64,000 nucleotides of DNA from Spirochaeta cellobiosiphila DSM 17781 (GTDB lineage: Bacteria > Spirochaetota > Spirochaetia > DSM-17781), in contig NZ_KE384556.1 in assembly GCF_000426705.1 (NCBI RefSeq), positions 366,876 to 430,875 of the forward strand, read 5' to 3'. Shown here piece after piece: positions 53,632 through 63,861 of the stretch. Every line of letters starts with the position of its first letter. Positions within the stretch are counted from its first letter, which is position 1. A program made the translations under genes and the position numbers. Under the pieces are notes generated by a model. It was not told the DNA's origin, searched no databases, and saw nothing but the letters and a program-made list of their open reading frames with translations.

Positions 53632-55602
53632 CTAGTGTTTAGTAGATGGTAGGGTTATAATAAATTTGGCACCCTGCCCTTCTTCTGATTCTACTTTAAT
53701 ACGCCCCTGATGTTTATTAACGATAATATCATAGGAGATATTCAGACCGAGCCCCGTTCCTACTCCTATGTCCTTTGTGGTAAAAAAAGGATCAAAGATA
53801 TTTTGTAAATTCTTTTTTGGTATTCCACATCCAGAATCCTGGATTTCCACTTTGATAGAATCCTGTTCCTGGTAGGTCTTAATGGATATCCTTCCCAGAC
53901 CTTTCTTCCCTGTATCCTTGATGGCATGAGCTGCATTCACAATCATATTCAAAAACACTTGATTCATTTGATTAGCAGATCCCCATACAGGTGGGATTTT
54001 TTGCAGATCCTTCTCGACATTAGCCACATATTTGTATTCATTCTTGCAAATCACCAAGGTGGATTCAATACATTGATTAATATCAATGGGTCCTAATTCT
54101 GACACCTGATCAATACGGGAAAAGTCTCTCAGGTTTTTGACAATTGACAAAATCCTATTAAAACCTTCCTCTGACTCTTTAAGAATTTCATCAGTATCAT
54201 TCAGATAATCATTAACCTTGCCCCATTTAAGATCATCTTGCTCCACAGTATTCTGCCAATTATGAAAGAACTCCTTTATATAGTTCTGATACTTCTCCAT
54301 AGTTTCATAGTTACTTTTCAGAAAACCAAGGGGGTTATTAATTTCATGAGCAACACCTGCCGCTAAGTGTCCAATAGAAGCTAACTTTTCCTGGGATACC
54401 ATCTGTGCCTGGGTTTCTTTAAATTTTCTGTTGGTTTCTTCTAATTGAAAATTCATCTGCATCAAGTCCCTGGCTTCCTGAATACGAATGGTGACATCTT
54501 TCACAATGCATTGAAAGCTTGCCACATTCCCCCCACCGTCATGAATCGCAATACAAGATTCAAGACCAAACTTTTTTTTACCTCCTACTTCCACCATGAA
54601 TTCAAAATCATTGATATAACCTTGCGTACTAATAACTTTATAGAAATATCCCGACTTAACATCAGGATGCAGGGTTTTAAAATCCAGCTTAAAAGCATCC
54701 TCTACAGAACTGGCCCCAAAAAACTGAGCTCCAGACTGATTTATACTTAATAACTCACCATCCTTTGATAAAGAAAATATGCCATCTATACTATTCTCAA
54801 CAACATCCCTATAGCGGTTAGAGATCCTATCCTTTTCAACAAGAGCTTTTTTCCTATCCTGGCGTTCTACCTGATAGTTCAGGACAATTTTAAAAAGAGG
54901 AGTAGAATGTTTAAGGAGGTCTCGAAACATTTGAACTTCCTCTGCTTTAAAGGGAGCCGTCCTGGCGATCTCAGCAAAACCCAAGACGTCATTAGCATAT
55001 CGTAAACAATACACAAGGGAGGTATCTAAGATACGGTTCCCGATAATGCTACGATGGGAAGTATTAAAGCAAAGCAGATCATTATCTTCCACATCAATAG
55101 GATCGATATTCAATACTTCTGGCCAATCCTTGGATTCCATTCCTAATAATAAGGGGATTCCTCTGTTATCTTTGGTGTAATAGTCGATATCCCATATCTT
55201 ACCTTTATGAATGAGAATCAAACGCCCTTCTTGAGAACAAAAAAAATCAACCATTCTTTGAAGGAATACCTTTACCCCATTCTCCTTGGGTAATTCTTCC
55301 AGAATATCAACCATGGTATGTTGATGTTGTAACTCTTTATTGAGTGAAGAGGCTCCTTCCTTAACTTTGTGATAGTTCTTATCTATTTTTCTAACCAGAT
55401 AGGCTAATCGATAATCTAAATCATTATTATTATGAGAAATATGAGACCATTTGATATGCCCTTCCTGAATCTGATTGATAAGATCCTTTATGGCTTTGAT
55501 TTGAATTTTATTTCTATTAAACAATATGAGCTTAATCAGAATAATAACAAGAATAAAAGTGGAAGCTGTAAAAACATAGAGAAGGATCTCTGATAGAACC
55601 AT
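53632..55602 (-). CDS. Sensor histidine kinase with PAS domain
   Basis: A 656-residue kinase. One N-terminal membrane segment (about 4-28), a GAF-like region (about 105-245), a PAS domain (about 265-380), a coiled coil, then the H box LAAGVAHEINNPLG (His about 419) of the HPK4 type. The ATPase domain has NQVFLNMIVNAAHAI, DSGCGIPKKN and FFTTKDIGVGTGLGL. There is no extracytoplasmic sensor, so the signal is probably internal. It overlaps the response-regulator stop by one base (TAATG) and is last of a three-gene signalling operon. Confidence 0.92.
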   Translation of the reverse strand: MVLSEILLYVFTASTFILVIILIKLILFNRNKIQIKAIKDLINQIQEGHIKWSHISHNNNDLDYRLAYLVRKIDKNYHKVKEGASSLNKELQHQHTMVDILEELPKENGVKVFLQRMVDFFCSQEGRLILIHKGKIWDIDYYTKDNRGIPLLLGMESKDWPEVLNIDPIDVEDNDLLCFNTSHRSIIGNRILDTSLVYCLRYANDVLGFAEIARTAPFKAEEVQMFRDLLKHSTPLFKIVLNYQVERQDRKKALVEKDRISNRYRDVVENSIDGIFSLSKDGELLSINQSGAQFFGASSVEDAFKLDFKTLHPDVKSGYFYKVISTQGYINDFEFMVEVGGKKKFGLESCIAIHDGGGNVASFQCIVKDVTIRIQEARDLMQMNFQLEETNRKFKETQAQMVSQEKLASIGHLAAGVAHEINNPLGFLKSNYETMEKYQNYIKEFFHNWQNTVEQDDLKWGKVNDYLNDTDEILKESEEGFNRILSIVKNLRDFSRIDQVSELGPIDINQCIESTLVICKNEYKYVANVEKDLQKIPPVWGSANQMNQVFLNMIVNAAHAIKDTGKKGLGRISIKTYQEQDSIKVEIQDSGCGIPKKNLQNIFDPFFTTKDIGVGTGLGLNISYDIIVNKHQGRIKVESEEGQGAKFIITLPSTKH

Positions 55603-56741
55603 TAAAGGATATCAACCTTCAAAAGGAGGTAATCATCCCAATAGGTCTTATCCTCTCTTAGCTTCCCTATATGATTATTCCATTGAGATAAGGCTTCCTT
55701 ATGGGCTATAGATTTAAGTAATCCCTTTTTGACCTGGCTTACTTCTATTAATTCACTATGACTGTTTTTCTTGCGAAATCCTCTTGTGTATATATAAAGA
55801 CTATCTTGAGACTTAAGACCAATCTTCATAGATCGGTATTGTATTTGATTTTTGAACCCTACGCCTGGTTCTTTTAGGTGAATGGTTTCCAGAGCCGAAC
55901 CTCGATGGACAAAAAAAGGTTCTGCATCAGCCAAAGTAAAGGAGAGCACTTTCTCTTCTGTATTATAGAGAAAAATAGATAAACCCAGGCTTAATTCAGG
56001 GAGATTAAGATCTGCCTCGACAACAACATCATTAACCTGATGCATTAGATAATTCGTAGTGTATTTTTTTTTCTGATCAATCAAACGGTCCAGGTGCATT
56101 TTCATCAAGCAAGTAAGATATAAACCTTTTGATCCATATAAATTCTGGTTCCCCAATGCCCATACAAGATAGTGCCCATTTTCAAAAATCCTTTGATAGT
56201 AGAATTGGCTACTCCCTAAAAACTCACTAAAATAGACTTGTTTTTTGACTAAATGTAAATGCTCTTTGAAGGGTAAATAACGGGTCAGTATCTTATGAGA
56301 TTTTTTGGACCATTCTAATTCATCCATCAAGTCCTGATTGATTTTGTTTGTCTCTTTATTCATTTTGTAACGAAGAAGGGCATTATTCAGTCCATCAATA
56401 AGTTCATCGTTTTCCCAAGGCTTATGAATATAAGAATTGATACCCGATTGAATAGCATTCTGTATGGAATCCAAATCTGAATATCCTGACAATAGGACAC
56501 AACCCATATCAAAGAAAAAGCCCCTAATCTGAGCTATCAGTTCAGCACCAGTCATACCAGGCATTCTAAAATCAGTCACAAGAAGAGCCACACTTTCTAA
56601 CCCACTCATATAATCAAGAGCTTCCTGAGGATCCGTGAAGGATATGATTTCTAACTGTTGTTCTTCTGCCCAATCGGCGAGTTGACGTTTAAGAGCCAGT
56701 ATAATGTTCTTTTCATCATCAACAATGACAAACTTATCCAT
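55602..56741 (-). CDS. Response regulator with degenerate PP2C/SpoIIE-like output
   Basis: 379 residues. The receiver domain (1-125) has VDDEKN, phospho-acceptor Asp in LLVTDFRMPGMTG and the Lys in IHKPWE. The C-terminal domain (about 165-379) follows the SpoIIE/RsbU pattern: SLGLSIFLYNTEEKVLSFTLADAEPFFVHRG split around residues 250-280, and DDYLLLKVDIL at the end. The metal-binding YTDG motif reads IYTRGFRKKN, with Asp replaced by Arg, so phosphatase activity is doubtful. It starts 2 bases after the upstream regulator gene. Confidence 0.8.
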   Translation of the reverse strand: MDKFVIVDDEKNIILALKRQLADWAEEQQLEIISFTDPQEALDYMSGLESVALLVTDFRMPGMTGAELIAQIRGFFFDMGCVLLSGYSDLDSIQNAIQSGINSYIHKPWENDELIDGLNNALLRYKMNKETNKINQDLMDELEWSKKSHKILTRYLPFKEHLHLVKKQVYFSEFLGSSQFYYQRIFENGHYLVWALGNQNLYGSKGLYLTCLMKMHLDRLIDQKKKYTTNYLMHQVNDVVVEADLNLPELSLGLSIFLYNTEEKVLSFTLADAEPFFVHRGSALETIHLKEPGVGFKNQIQYRSMKIGLKSQDSLYIYTRGFRKKNSHSELIEVSQVKKGLLKSIAHKEALSQWNNHIGKLREDKTYWDDYLLLKVDIL

Positions 56742-56743
56742 AA

Positions 56744-57988
56744 TTACACCTTTTTAACTGTGATTGTTGTACCTTTTATCTGATCAGCCAATTTCATAAC
56801 TTTCTCAATCAAGTCCTCTGTCATAAAGGTTTCTGAAGGGAGAAATAGGACACCACTCTTTAGGCGTATATTTGACATAATAGTCATCCCAGCTTTCAAT
56901 TGAGGAAGCTCTATCTTTTCCACAAGCTGTTTTACCTGTCCCTTCACCTCTTCTTCCATCATTGCATAGAAAACCTTGTAAAGAGCAGGATCATAGAAGC
57001 GTTTTTTTTGATCCATGATTTGTAGACATTTACGTCCATCCTGCTCTTGATTCACCCATAAATCATCCCAGTCAGAAGCTAATTTAATAATCCGAGAGAA
57101 GAGAGGGATAGAAGATCCACTCAAATGATTAGGGATACCCGAGCCATCCCAACATTCTTTATGATAACGAATGGTATGAGCTATTTTTTCTAATTCAAAG
57201 ACTTGCTCTAATAGGTTGGCTCCTATTTCAGGATCACTTTTGGGATTTTCCTTATCTTGCTGACTTTCATGGCCGATGGCTCCAATGTCATGTAACATGG
57301 CGGCTAATACCAAATCTTGAACTTCCTCTTCCTTCAAATCCATTTTGTGAGCCATCTTGGAACATAGAGAGGCAACCCTCCTGTGATGGGTACCTAAATT
57401 TGCTTGAAACAATTCAGTAATACTGGTTAATAACAGAACGATTTGTTTAAGGTTGGAAGTCGTTTCTATTTGCCTGGCTTGTAAGGATACAAGGGCTTTT
57501 TTTAACTTATCAGTCCTGTCTTCCACTAACATTTCCAACTTATGATTCATAGATTGAAGTTGTTTATTCTGAGTTATAACCTTGGCATTAAGGGATCGGT
57601 TCTCATTGACTAAACGTCCATACTCCAGGCCGTTACGCACCGTCATTATGATAGTCTCATTATCCCAAGGCTTTTCTAAAAATCGGTATACTTCACCGGA
57701 ATTCACCGCACGCATTACGGCATCTTTGTCAGCATAACCAGTTAACATAATCCGTACTATGTGGGGGAACTTGATTTTGACAGCTTCCAGAAAGCGACTT
57801 CCTGCCACTTCCGGCATTCGCTCATCGGAAATAACAAGATCGATATGGCGATCTTTGGAGGCTATTATGGCCATAGCCTCTCTGGCAGAAGAAGCGGTAA
57901 AGATGAGTAGATCCCTATAATCAATAAAGACTCTCTTGAGGGAATTCAGAATGTTGGCTTCATCATCCACTAAAAGTATTTCGTGCAA
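56744..57988 (-). CDS. Response regulator with HD-GYP-like domain
   Basis: 414 residues. Receiver domain (1-125) with VDDEAN, acceptor Asp in DLVISDERMPE and Lys in LEKPWD. A coiled coil follows (about 135-180), then an HD domain with THHRRVASLCSKMA, LHDIGAIG and HKECWDGSGIP. In HD-GYP phosphodiesterases the last motif is HHExxDGxGYP. Here it is YHKECWDGSGIP, so c-di-GMP hydrolysis is possible but not certain. First gene of the operon with the PP2C-like regulator and the kinase. Confidence 0.87.
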   Translation of the reverse strand: MHEILLVDDEANILNSLKRVFIDYRDLLIFTASSAREAMAIIASKDRHIDLVISDERMPEVAGSRFLEAVKIKFPHIVRIMLTGYADKDAVMRAVNSGEVYRFLEKPWDNETIIMTVRNGLEYGRLVNENRSLNAKVITQNKQLQSMNHKLEMLVEDRTDKLKKALVSLQARQIETTSNLKQIVLLLTSITELFQANLGTHHRRVASLCSKMAHKMDLKEEEVQDLVLAAMLHDIGAIGHESQQDKENPKSDPEIGANLLEQVFELEKIAHTIRYHKECWDGSGIPNHLSGSSIPLFSRIIKLASDWDDLWVNQEQDGRKCLQIMDQKKRFYDPALYKVFYAMMEEEVKGQVKQLVEKIELPQLKAGMTIMSNIRLKSGVLFLPSETFMTEDLIEKVMKLADQIKGTTITVKKV

Positions 57989-58169
57989 AGCTATTCCTCA
58001 ACATAATTTCCTATTTGAAAATGTAGTTGATGGTCTGTCAAATTGCAAAGAAAGGGTTAATTTTTTGTATTAATTAGCTCCAATACTATTATCTAGTACT
58101 GAAATATCAATTTTACTTATTAGACTTCATTGGTCTTCAATAAGCAGACTTCCAGTTTGAGCTTTAAGA

Positions 58170-58198
58170 AATCCCGAAAGCACATGACCTCCGGGATT
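58170..58198 (-). terminator. Terminator of the M16 peptidase gene
   Basis: AATCCCG (58170-58176) pairs with CGGGATT (58192-58198). On the minus strand TTCTT follows. The rest of the 233-bp spacer (57989-58221) shows no gene. Confidence 0.55.
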
Positions 58199-58221
58199 AT
58201 CGGTCTATATAAGTAAAATAA

Positions 58222-61023
58222 TTACTTATCTTCAGGTGTTAAGATCAGTTTGACATAATGATCAGGATTTATATAGGTCTTAATCATTCGTGATATATTG
58301 GCAGGAGTGATCTGATCTATGATTTTAGATTCCTCCATAATGACATCAAAATCCTTACCATCTAATTCCAGATCAATCATTTGGGATAACCAGTAGGAGT
58401 TTTCTTTTAATCCCTTCTCCTGATCTCTAATGAGTCCTTCTTTTACCTTTACGATATTTTTCTCCTGAACAACACCACTGGCAAGCTTTTTGATCTCATC
58501 GAATACAGCGGCAGTTAGTTCCTCTTCCCGTCCCGGTTCACAGCCAAAATCTATATTTAAGGAAAAGTGATCATTAGGTACATCTGTGGCAGCACCAGAG
58601 ACTCGGACCCCATAGGTTCCACTCATATCTTCCCGAATCTTTTCATGAAGTCTAAGGGCTAAGACATGACGGGCCGCTTCAAAGAGATCTTTTTGCCATT
58701 TCCCTGGAGTAAAATCTCCGGAGAAAGTAAGGTGAACTCGGCTTTGAGGCTCCAATCCTTTGTGTATGGTCTCTTCGGTTATACCTTTAGGAAAGTTAAC
58801 ATTTTGATCCACAAAAGATTCTCGTTTTGTTGTGGCGGGCAGACTGGCTATATAGGTAGAGACTTCTTCTTTGAGTTCTTTCATATCAATGTTACCTACA
58901 AAGAAGAATGTAAAATCAGCAGCATTGGCGAATCTCTCTTCACCAATCTTTTGAGCCTGCTCAAGTTTTACTTCACTCAACAAAGAGGAGGTCAAAGGTC
59001 TATATCTGAAATGCCCCCCTGAAGTCAGTACACGTAGACGGTCACTAAATATGGTTTGTGGATCATTTTCTTTATTTTCCAGAAAACTAGAGTAACGGTT
59101 CATAAGCGAATTAAAAGCCTGTTTTGTATACATCTGCTTTGTGAATGATAGATTAACAAGCTGGAAGAAGGTTGTCCCATCTTCAGGACTATACTGACCG
59201 GAGACTCCTTCATAATAGTCATGAATCCAGGAGTTTACTTTGACAGACTTGCCTGCCAAAAGGTTTTGTAGCTCAATGGAATTAAAACCATTAAGACCAG
59301 ATTGACTGGCAATGGCCATAGCAAACTGGGAAGATAAGTAGTCCCTATCCTTCACAAGAGAAGAACCACCGGGACTTACAGCATAAAAGAGGACTTGGTT
59401 GTCCATAAAATCTGTTGGCTTTACAATAACCTGGGCTCCATTAGATAAGGTCCATCTGGTGATTCCTGTAGCAGGATATTTTTGTTCATCCAGGATAGCT
59501 CCGGGAGTAGGTATGTTTTCCATTAATTCTCTATCATCTGCCATAAGAGCATAGGGTTTTAAATCTTCTGACTTAACCTGATTAAAAATTCCTTCCACAT
59601 CACTTTCTGTAGGAATCATTTCCCCCTCTGGTGCCGAGATGAGAACTACAGGACCAACATCGTCTAGCCAATTGGAGACAAATTGATTCATTTCTTTTAG
59701 AGATATGCCGGGAAGGAAATCTTTATACAGCTGATACTCAACTTCAATTCCCGGAATTGGTTCGCCAAATAAATAGTGACGTTTTAGTTCATCCGCAAGA
59801 GAAGAAGATGGTATATTCTCTTTTTCTAAATAGTATTGCCGCATGGAAGAGAGGAGATTGTTCTTTTCTCTATCTAATTCTGCTTGGGTAAATCCATAAC
59901 GTTTGACCCGTTCTGATTCTTCTAATAAAGCCCTGAGACTTGTATCGATGCCCCCACTTGGAGCTATGGCGATGAGATACCCCAAATCTTTATTTCTCAC
60001 AAAACGCTGTGAACCTGTGCTCACATCAAGGAAGGGAGGATTTTCTTCCTGAAGGATCTCAGCTAATCTTTTATTAAGCATACGGAATTGTAAAGCTTGT
60101 TTGATAGTCTCTCTATAATCCCCTCTTGTGAAGAAATCCTTAGGATCTTGTTTGTAATACACTTCTACCTGATTGTAGGAGGTTTCAGGATCAGTTGTGA
60201 TATTGATATTTATATCCTTGTTATCAGGAACAGGATAAGAAGGTCTTTCCGGCCCGCCCTGTGAGGGATAGTCAAATTGCTCTTTGATCTTTTTAATTAC
60301 TGTGTCCTGATCCACATCTCCCACGACAATGATCGACATTAATTCTGGTCGATACCATTTATGATAAAAGTCTTTTAATCTCTGTACAGGTGCATTCGCC
60401 ACAACATCCATATGTCCTATGGGAAGACGATCTGCATACCGGGATCCATCAAATAGAACAGGAAATTGCTGATCCTGTATACGACCCTGAGCCCCACGTC
60501 CTAGACGCCATTCTTCTGTAACAACACCCCGTTCCTTATCCACTTCTTCAGGATCAAAACTTATTGAGGTAGCCCAATCATGAAGGACAAGAAGGGCTTT
60601 ATCCAGAATCTCTGGATCATCTGCGGGGATACGAAGCATGTACACTGTTTCATCAAAACTAGTGTAGGCATTGATTTCAGGACCAAAGTCCATTCCAACC
60701 ATCTCAAAATAATCCACTAATTCCTGTTTGGCGAAATGTTCTGTTCCATTGAAAGCCATATGTTCAATAAGGTGAGCTAATCCTTGTTGATCCTCTTCTT
60801 CCATTAAGGAACCAGCGTTCACTACAAGTCTTAAGGCAATTCTGTTGTCTGGTTTTTTATTTTCTCTAACAAAATAGGTTAATCCATTATCTAAAGTATC
60901 CGTCGCGACACGAGAGTCGAAAGGCAAGGCAGATTTGGTATCGGCCTTTGACAATTCATTTGAGCCCGCACAGCCAGCGAATAGTATGACGGCCAATATT
61001 AAGGGCCATATTTTCTTTAACAC
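58222..61023 (-). CDS. M16-family zinc peptidase lipoprotein
   Basis: A 933-residue two-lobe peptidase of the pitrilysin/PqqL type. A lipoprotein signal peptide (LILAVILFAGCAGS, Cys about residue 18) anchors it to a membrane. The inverted zinc motif is HLIEHMAFNGTEHF (about residues 86-99), with the distant Glu in EVDKERGVVTEEW. The second half (from about 500) repeats the fold without the motif, as usual. It probably degrades peptides in the periplasm. The start is GTG with AGGAGTG upstream. Confidence 0.93.
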   Translation of the reverse strand: MLKKIWPLILAVILFAGCAGSNELSKADTKSALPFDSRVATDTLDNGLTYFVRENKKPDNRIALRLVVNAGSLMEEEDQQGLAHLIEHMAFNGTEHFAKQELVDYFEMVGMDFGPEINAYTSFDETVYMLRIPADDPEILDKALLVLHDWATSISFDPEEVDKERGVVTEEWRLGRGAQGRIQDQQFPVLFDGSRYADRLPIGHMDVVANAPVQRLKDFYHKWYRPELMSIIVVGDVDQDTVIKKIKEQFDYPSQGGPERPSYPVPDNKDININITTDPETSYNQVEVYYKQDPKDFFTRGDYRETIKQALQFRMLNKRLAEILQEENPPFLDVSTGSQRFVRNKDLGYLIAIAPSGGIDTSLRALLEESERVKRYGFTQAELDREKNNLLSSMRQYYLEKENIPSSSLADELKRHYLFGEPIPGIEVEYQLYKDFLPGISLKEMNQFVSNWLDDVGPVVLISAPEGEMIPTESDVEGIFNQVKSEDLKPYALMADDRELMENIPTPGAILDEQKYPATGITRWTLSNGAQVIVKPTDFMDNQVLFYAVSPGGSSLVKDRDYLSSQFAMAIASQSGLNGFNSIELQNLLAGKSVKVNSWIHDYYEGVSGQYSPEDGTTFFQLVNLSFTKQMYTKQAFNSLMNRYSSFLENKENDPQTIFSDRLRVLTSGGHFRYRPLTSSLLSEVKLEQAQKIGEERFANAADFTFFFVGNIDMKELKEEVSTYIASLPATTKRESFVDQNVNFPKGITEETIHKGLEPQSRVHLTFSGDFTPGKWQKDLFEAARHVLALRLHEKIREDMSGTYGVRVSGAATDVPNDHFSLNIDFGCEPGREEELTAAVFDEIKKLASGVVQEKNIVKVKEGLIRDQEKGLKENSYWLSQMIDLELDGKDFDVIMEESKIIDQITPANISRMIKTYINPDHYVKLILTPEDK

Positions 61024-61167
61024 TTAATCACTCCTTTTTATCTTTCATTTAAAAAAAACATTATTGTTCTTATGGTAACAAATAAAAAATACCACATGTT
61101 TCCATTCTTTGTTACAATGTAAATGAAATCTAACACTAAAAACCATAGGATTCCAGGGGAGACTCAA

Positions 61168-62034
61168 ATGATTGATACCTTTGACATAATGGAAACTCCA
61201 AGCGTCATTACGACTATGGACGGTAAAATAACCAGGTCAAACCCAGCTTTTCTGAAGATGTTTAATATCAATGAAGTCATGGCCCTGGATCATCGTATTC
61301 AAGAGTTTATTTATCCCAAAGATCTAAGTCTTCATCATTCGGAATGCGAACGATTGTTTGCTGCAAAGAAAAGCAGTTTCACCCAGCGATGTCGGGTTTT
61401 TCCAAATGAAGGAGACATCTTCTGGGTTGATGCTATGGTAAGTATAATGATTGAAGAAAATATTCCCAAAGCTTATCTCTATACCTTTCATGATGTTCAT
61501 GACCTGGTGGTGACAAAAGAAAGATTGGAAAAGTTATCCACCAAAGATGAATTAACAGGAGCTTATAGAGAAGAGTACTTCTTTGATCTTAAGTTGAACA
61601 ATGAATGGGCTAGATGGATCCGATACAAAAGACCATTTGCTCTGGTTTATATTGATCTGGATATGCTTCATCATATTAATGTCCAAATAGGTAGACGAGC
61701 AGGGGATTATGCCTTAAAAAGTTTGGCTGAAAAGGTAACCCATTTAATACGTGAGAATGACTTCCTGGGTCGTGTTCAGGGCGGTGAATTTGTGCTTTTC
61801 CTTGCAGAAACTATAGAACCTGAAGGGGTAGCCAAACGCATTCATGAAGAGATAAGAAAAATTGTCATACTGGAAGAGGATCAGGAAACGTCTTTTACTG
61901 TTAGTATAGGAGCCGCCACTGTTCTTACTGACGACAGAAGTATTACAGATGTTCTGGAAAGGGCAAAAAAAATGTTGCACAGAGCCAAAGAACAAGGTAA
62001 AAACCAAGTTCATGTGACTACTGGCAACAGTTAA
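61168..62034 (+). CDS. PAS-GGDEF protein with degenerate GGDEF motif
   Basis: A 288-residue protein. A PAS domain (about residues 5-115) is followed by a GGDEF domain (about 125-285) beginning with TKDELTGAYR. The signature loop reads RVQGGEFVLF where active diguanylate cyclases have RxGG(D/E)EF, so the first Gly and the third acid are replaced. Cyclase activity is unlikely and a sensing or binding role is more plausible. AGGGGAG 7 bases before ATG 61168 decides the start; an earlier ATG at 61123 lacks such a site. No membrane segment is seen. Confidence 0.85.
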   Translation: MIDTFDIMETPSVITTMDGKITRSNPAFLKMFNINEVMALDHRIQEFIYPKDLSLHHSECERLFAAKKSSFTQRCRVFPNEGDIFWVDAMVSIMIEENIPKAYLYTFHDVHDLVVTKERLEKLSTKDELTGAYREEYFFDLKLNNEWARWIRYKRPFALVYIDLDMLHHINVQIGRRAGDYALKSLAEKVTHLIRENDFLGRVQGGEFVLFLAETIEPEGVAKRIHEEIRKIVILEEDQETSFTVSIGAATVLTDDRSITDVLERAKKMLHRAKEQGKNQVHVTTGNS

Positions 62035-63777
62035 TTAGTTCTCTACTGTCTTTTCGATTTTAGCTTCTAGTACACCAGTAAGAGAATTGAACTCAGCTTG
62101 CAAGGAATCAAGTCCTTTCAAGAAACTTTCCTTAGTATTAAGAGCGAATTTATCAGCTAAAGAATGGTAATAACTGATACCACTTGAGATATTCTTGATA
62201 AAGCTTTCGATAGTCTTTTCTCCATCTTTTAATAAACCAAGAGAAAAATCCTCGCCCTGCTTTCTAAGGTAATTAATATATAATTCCAATTCCTTAAGAA
62301 ACATATGTGGTCTTTCTTTAACTTTTAGCAAATTAATACGTCCATAGATATGTGAGACCATATCTTTAAGACTGGAAATGCCTTTGAAATAGGCTAAATT
62401 AGGTCCAGGAGTCATAGCTGGTAGAGCTAGTTTGTCTATCCCCAACTTTTTAGTAGCACAACCAGCCAGATCATGACAAATACAAGCCTTGTCTAATACA
62501 CTTTGACGAAGTCTATCATAAACGGCAGTACTTAAATCGGCTGCTTTTAGAGCTAATAACTTTTTATTTTGATATGCCCGACTGGCAGTACACCTTGGGT
62601 TACCCTCAAATTCCTCATTAAGAGCCAGAAAACCTTTAACACAGGGGGCCCCTGGCTTACCTGCTTCAATACGTTCAATACGTTTTGTTTCACTGGCAGA
62701 CCCATGAACATTCCAGAATGGAACTCCCAGAGGACTAGCTTCACTTAAATAAATATCTTCTTCACCAGCTTCACTAAGCAGTTTTAAGCTGTCATCATCC
62801 ATATTAATGGCTTCTGGTACAAGCATAAAAGGTGTTCCCCAACCAGTACCATCCATGGCAAATTCAGACTGAAGGAACTTATCTTCTTCATGAGTCCCTA
62901 TTCCCCCTTGTACTGTGATACGTACACGTGAACTGGATAACTCTTTCCCACCTGCTTTTAGATAAGCATTATAAAGAGTGGTTTGAAGATTTTCTCTACT
63001 ATTGCGAAATTCTTCAAGAATAGGTCCCAATAGAACGCCTTGAGAAGGGAATGTATGACCACCACAATTTAGTCCGGATTCGATACGATATTCACTCACC
63101 CATAAACCTTTACGGGCTAACATACGTCCTTGAACCATGGCTGAACGGTAATCACTAACTTTGATAATGATTTTTTTCTTAATAACACCATCTTCGTTTG
63201 CTTTAAAATCATCATATTGTTCTAAGATTCCAAATAATCCCGGGTTCATACCGGCAGATAGAACAACAGAACCTTCGACCTCAGATTCTGCAAAACCTAT
63301 TAAAGCAGTATGAGCATACTTTTTGACTCCATCTAGTTTGGTCATAATGTTGACATCAATGGATCCTTTAGACAGCTTTTGCTTCAAGAGATCAATCTGA
63401 GAACGAGCTTCTTCTCCTTCCATTTCCTTACAAGCATAAAAAGCTTGTCGAAGCTCACCTTCAGGCAACATCTCTACTAATCGCCATAAGTCATTTTCTA
63501 GGGTTTGTTCGAATTCTATGTCTATTATGTCATTTATTAAATTCAAATAAGCTGTAATACGTTTTGCACGATGATTATCTTCAGCTTTGGTAATAGGGGT
63601 ATAATCCCTATTCCATTGCTGACAGTAATGAGCCCGCATAGACTCGATCAATTCATCATCTACCAGTGATATTACTGATGAGATCCCGTAACTGGCCACT
63701 TTTACCGGAGTATCAACTGTGAAGCCAGTCCCCAGCACGGGAATGTGAAAAGAATGTAAAGGGCTTGGTTGCTCCAT
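62035..63777 (-). CDS. Large conserved-looking protein of unknown function
   Basis: A 580-residue cytoplasmic protein. The N-terminus (FHIPVLGTGFTVDTPVKVA, then YGISSVISLVDDELIE) and segments such as GLNCGGHTFPSQG and ITVQGGIGTHEED look like glycine-rich strand-loop units of a TIM-barrel or flavin-type enzyme. I cannot name a family with known function. A cysteine-rich stretch (DKACICHDLAGCATKK, about residues 435-450) could bind metal or a cluster. ATG 63777 is chosen for the GAGG 7 bases upstream. Its stop abuts the GGDEF gene's stop. Confidence 0.75.
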   Translation of the reverse strand: MEQPSPLHSFHIPVLGTGFTVDTPVKVASYGISSVISLVDDELIESMRAHYCQQWNRDYTPITKAEDNHRAKRITAYLNLINDIIDIEFEQTLENDLWRLVEMLPEGELRQAFYACKEMEGEEARSQIDLLKQKLSKGSIDVNIMTKLDGVKKYAHTALIGFAESEVEGSVVLSAGMNPGLFGILEQYDDFKANEDGVIKKKIIIKVSDYRSAMVQGRMLARKGLWVSEYRIESGLNCGGHTFPSQGVLLGPILEEFRNSRENLQTTLYNAYLKAGGKELSSSRVRITVQGGIGTHEEDKFLQSEFAMDGTGWGTPFMLVPEAINMDDDSLKLLSEAGEEDIYLSEASPLGVPFWNVHGSASETKRIERIEAGKPGAPCVKGFLALNEEFEGNPRCTASRAYQNKKLLALKAADLSTAVYDRLRQSVLDKACICHDLAGCATKKLGIDKLALPAMTPGPNLAYFKGISSLKDMVSHIYGRINLLKVKERPHMFLKELELYINYLRKQGEDFSLGLLKDGEKTIESFIKNISSGISYYHSLADKFALNTKESFLKGLDSLQAEFNSLTGVLEAKIEKTVEN

Positions 63778-63861
63778 CTCATACCTCAACAAATAAAATT
63801 TTAGTTCAGGTTAAGCTGATAAATAAGCTAAGACAAGCCCTTAGACGATATTTTATTGAAT

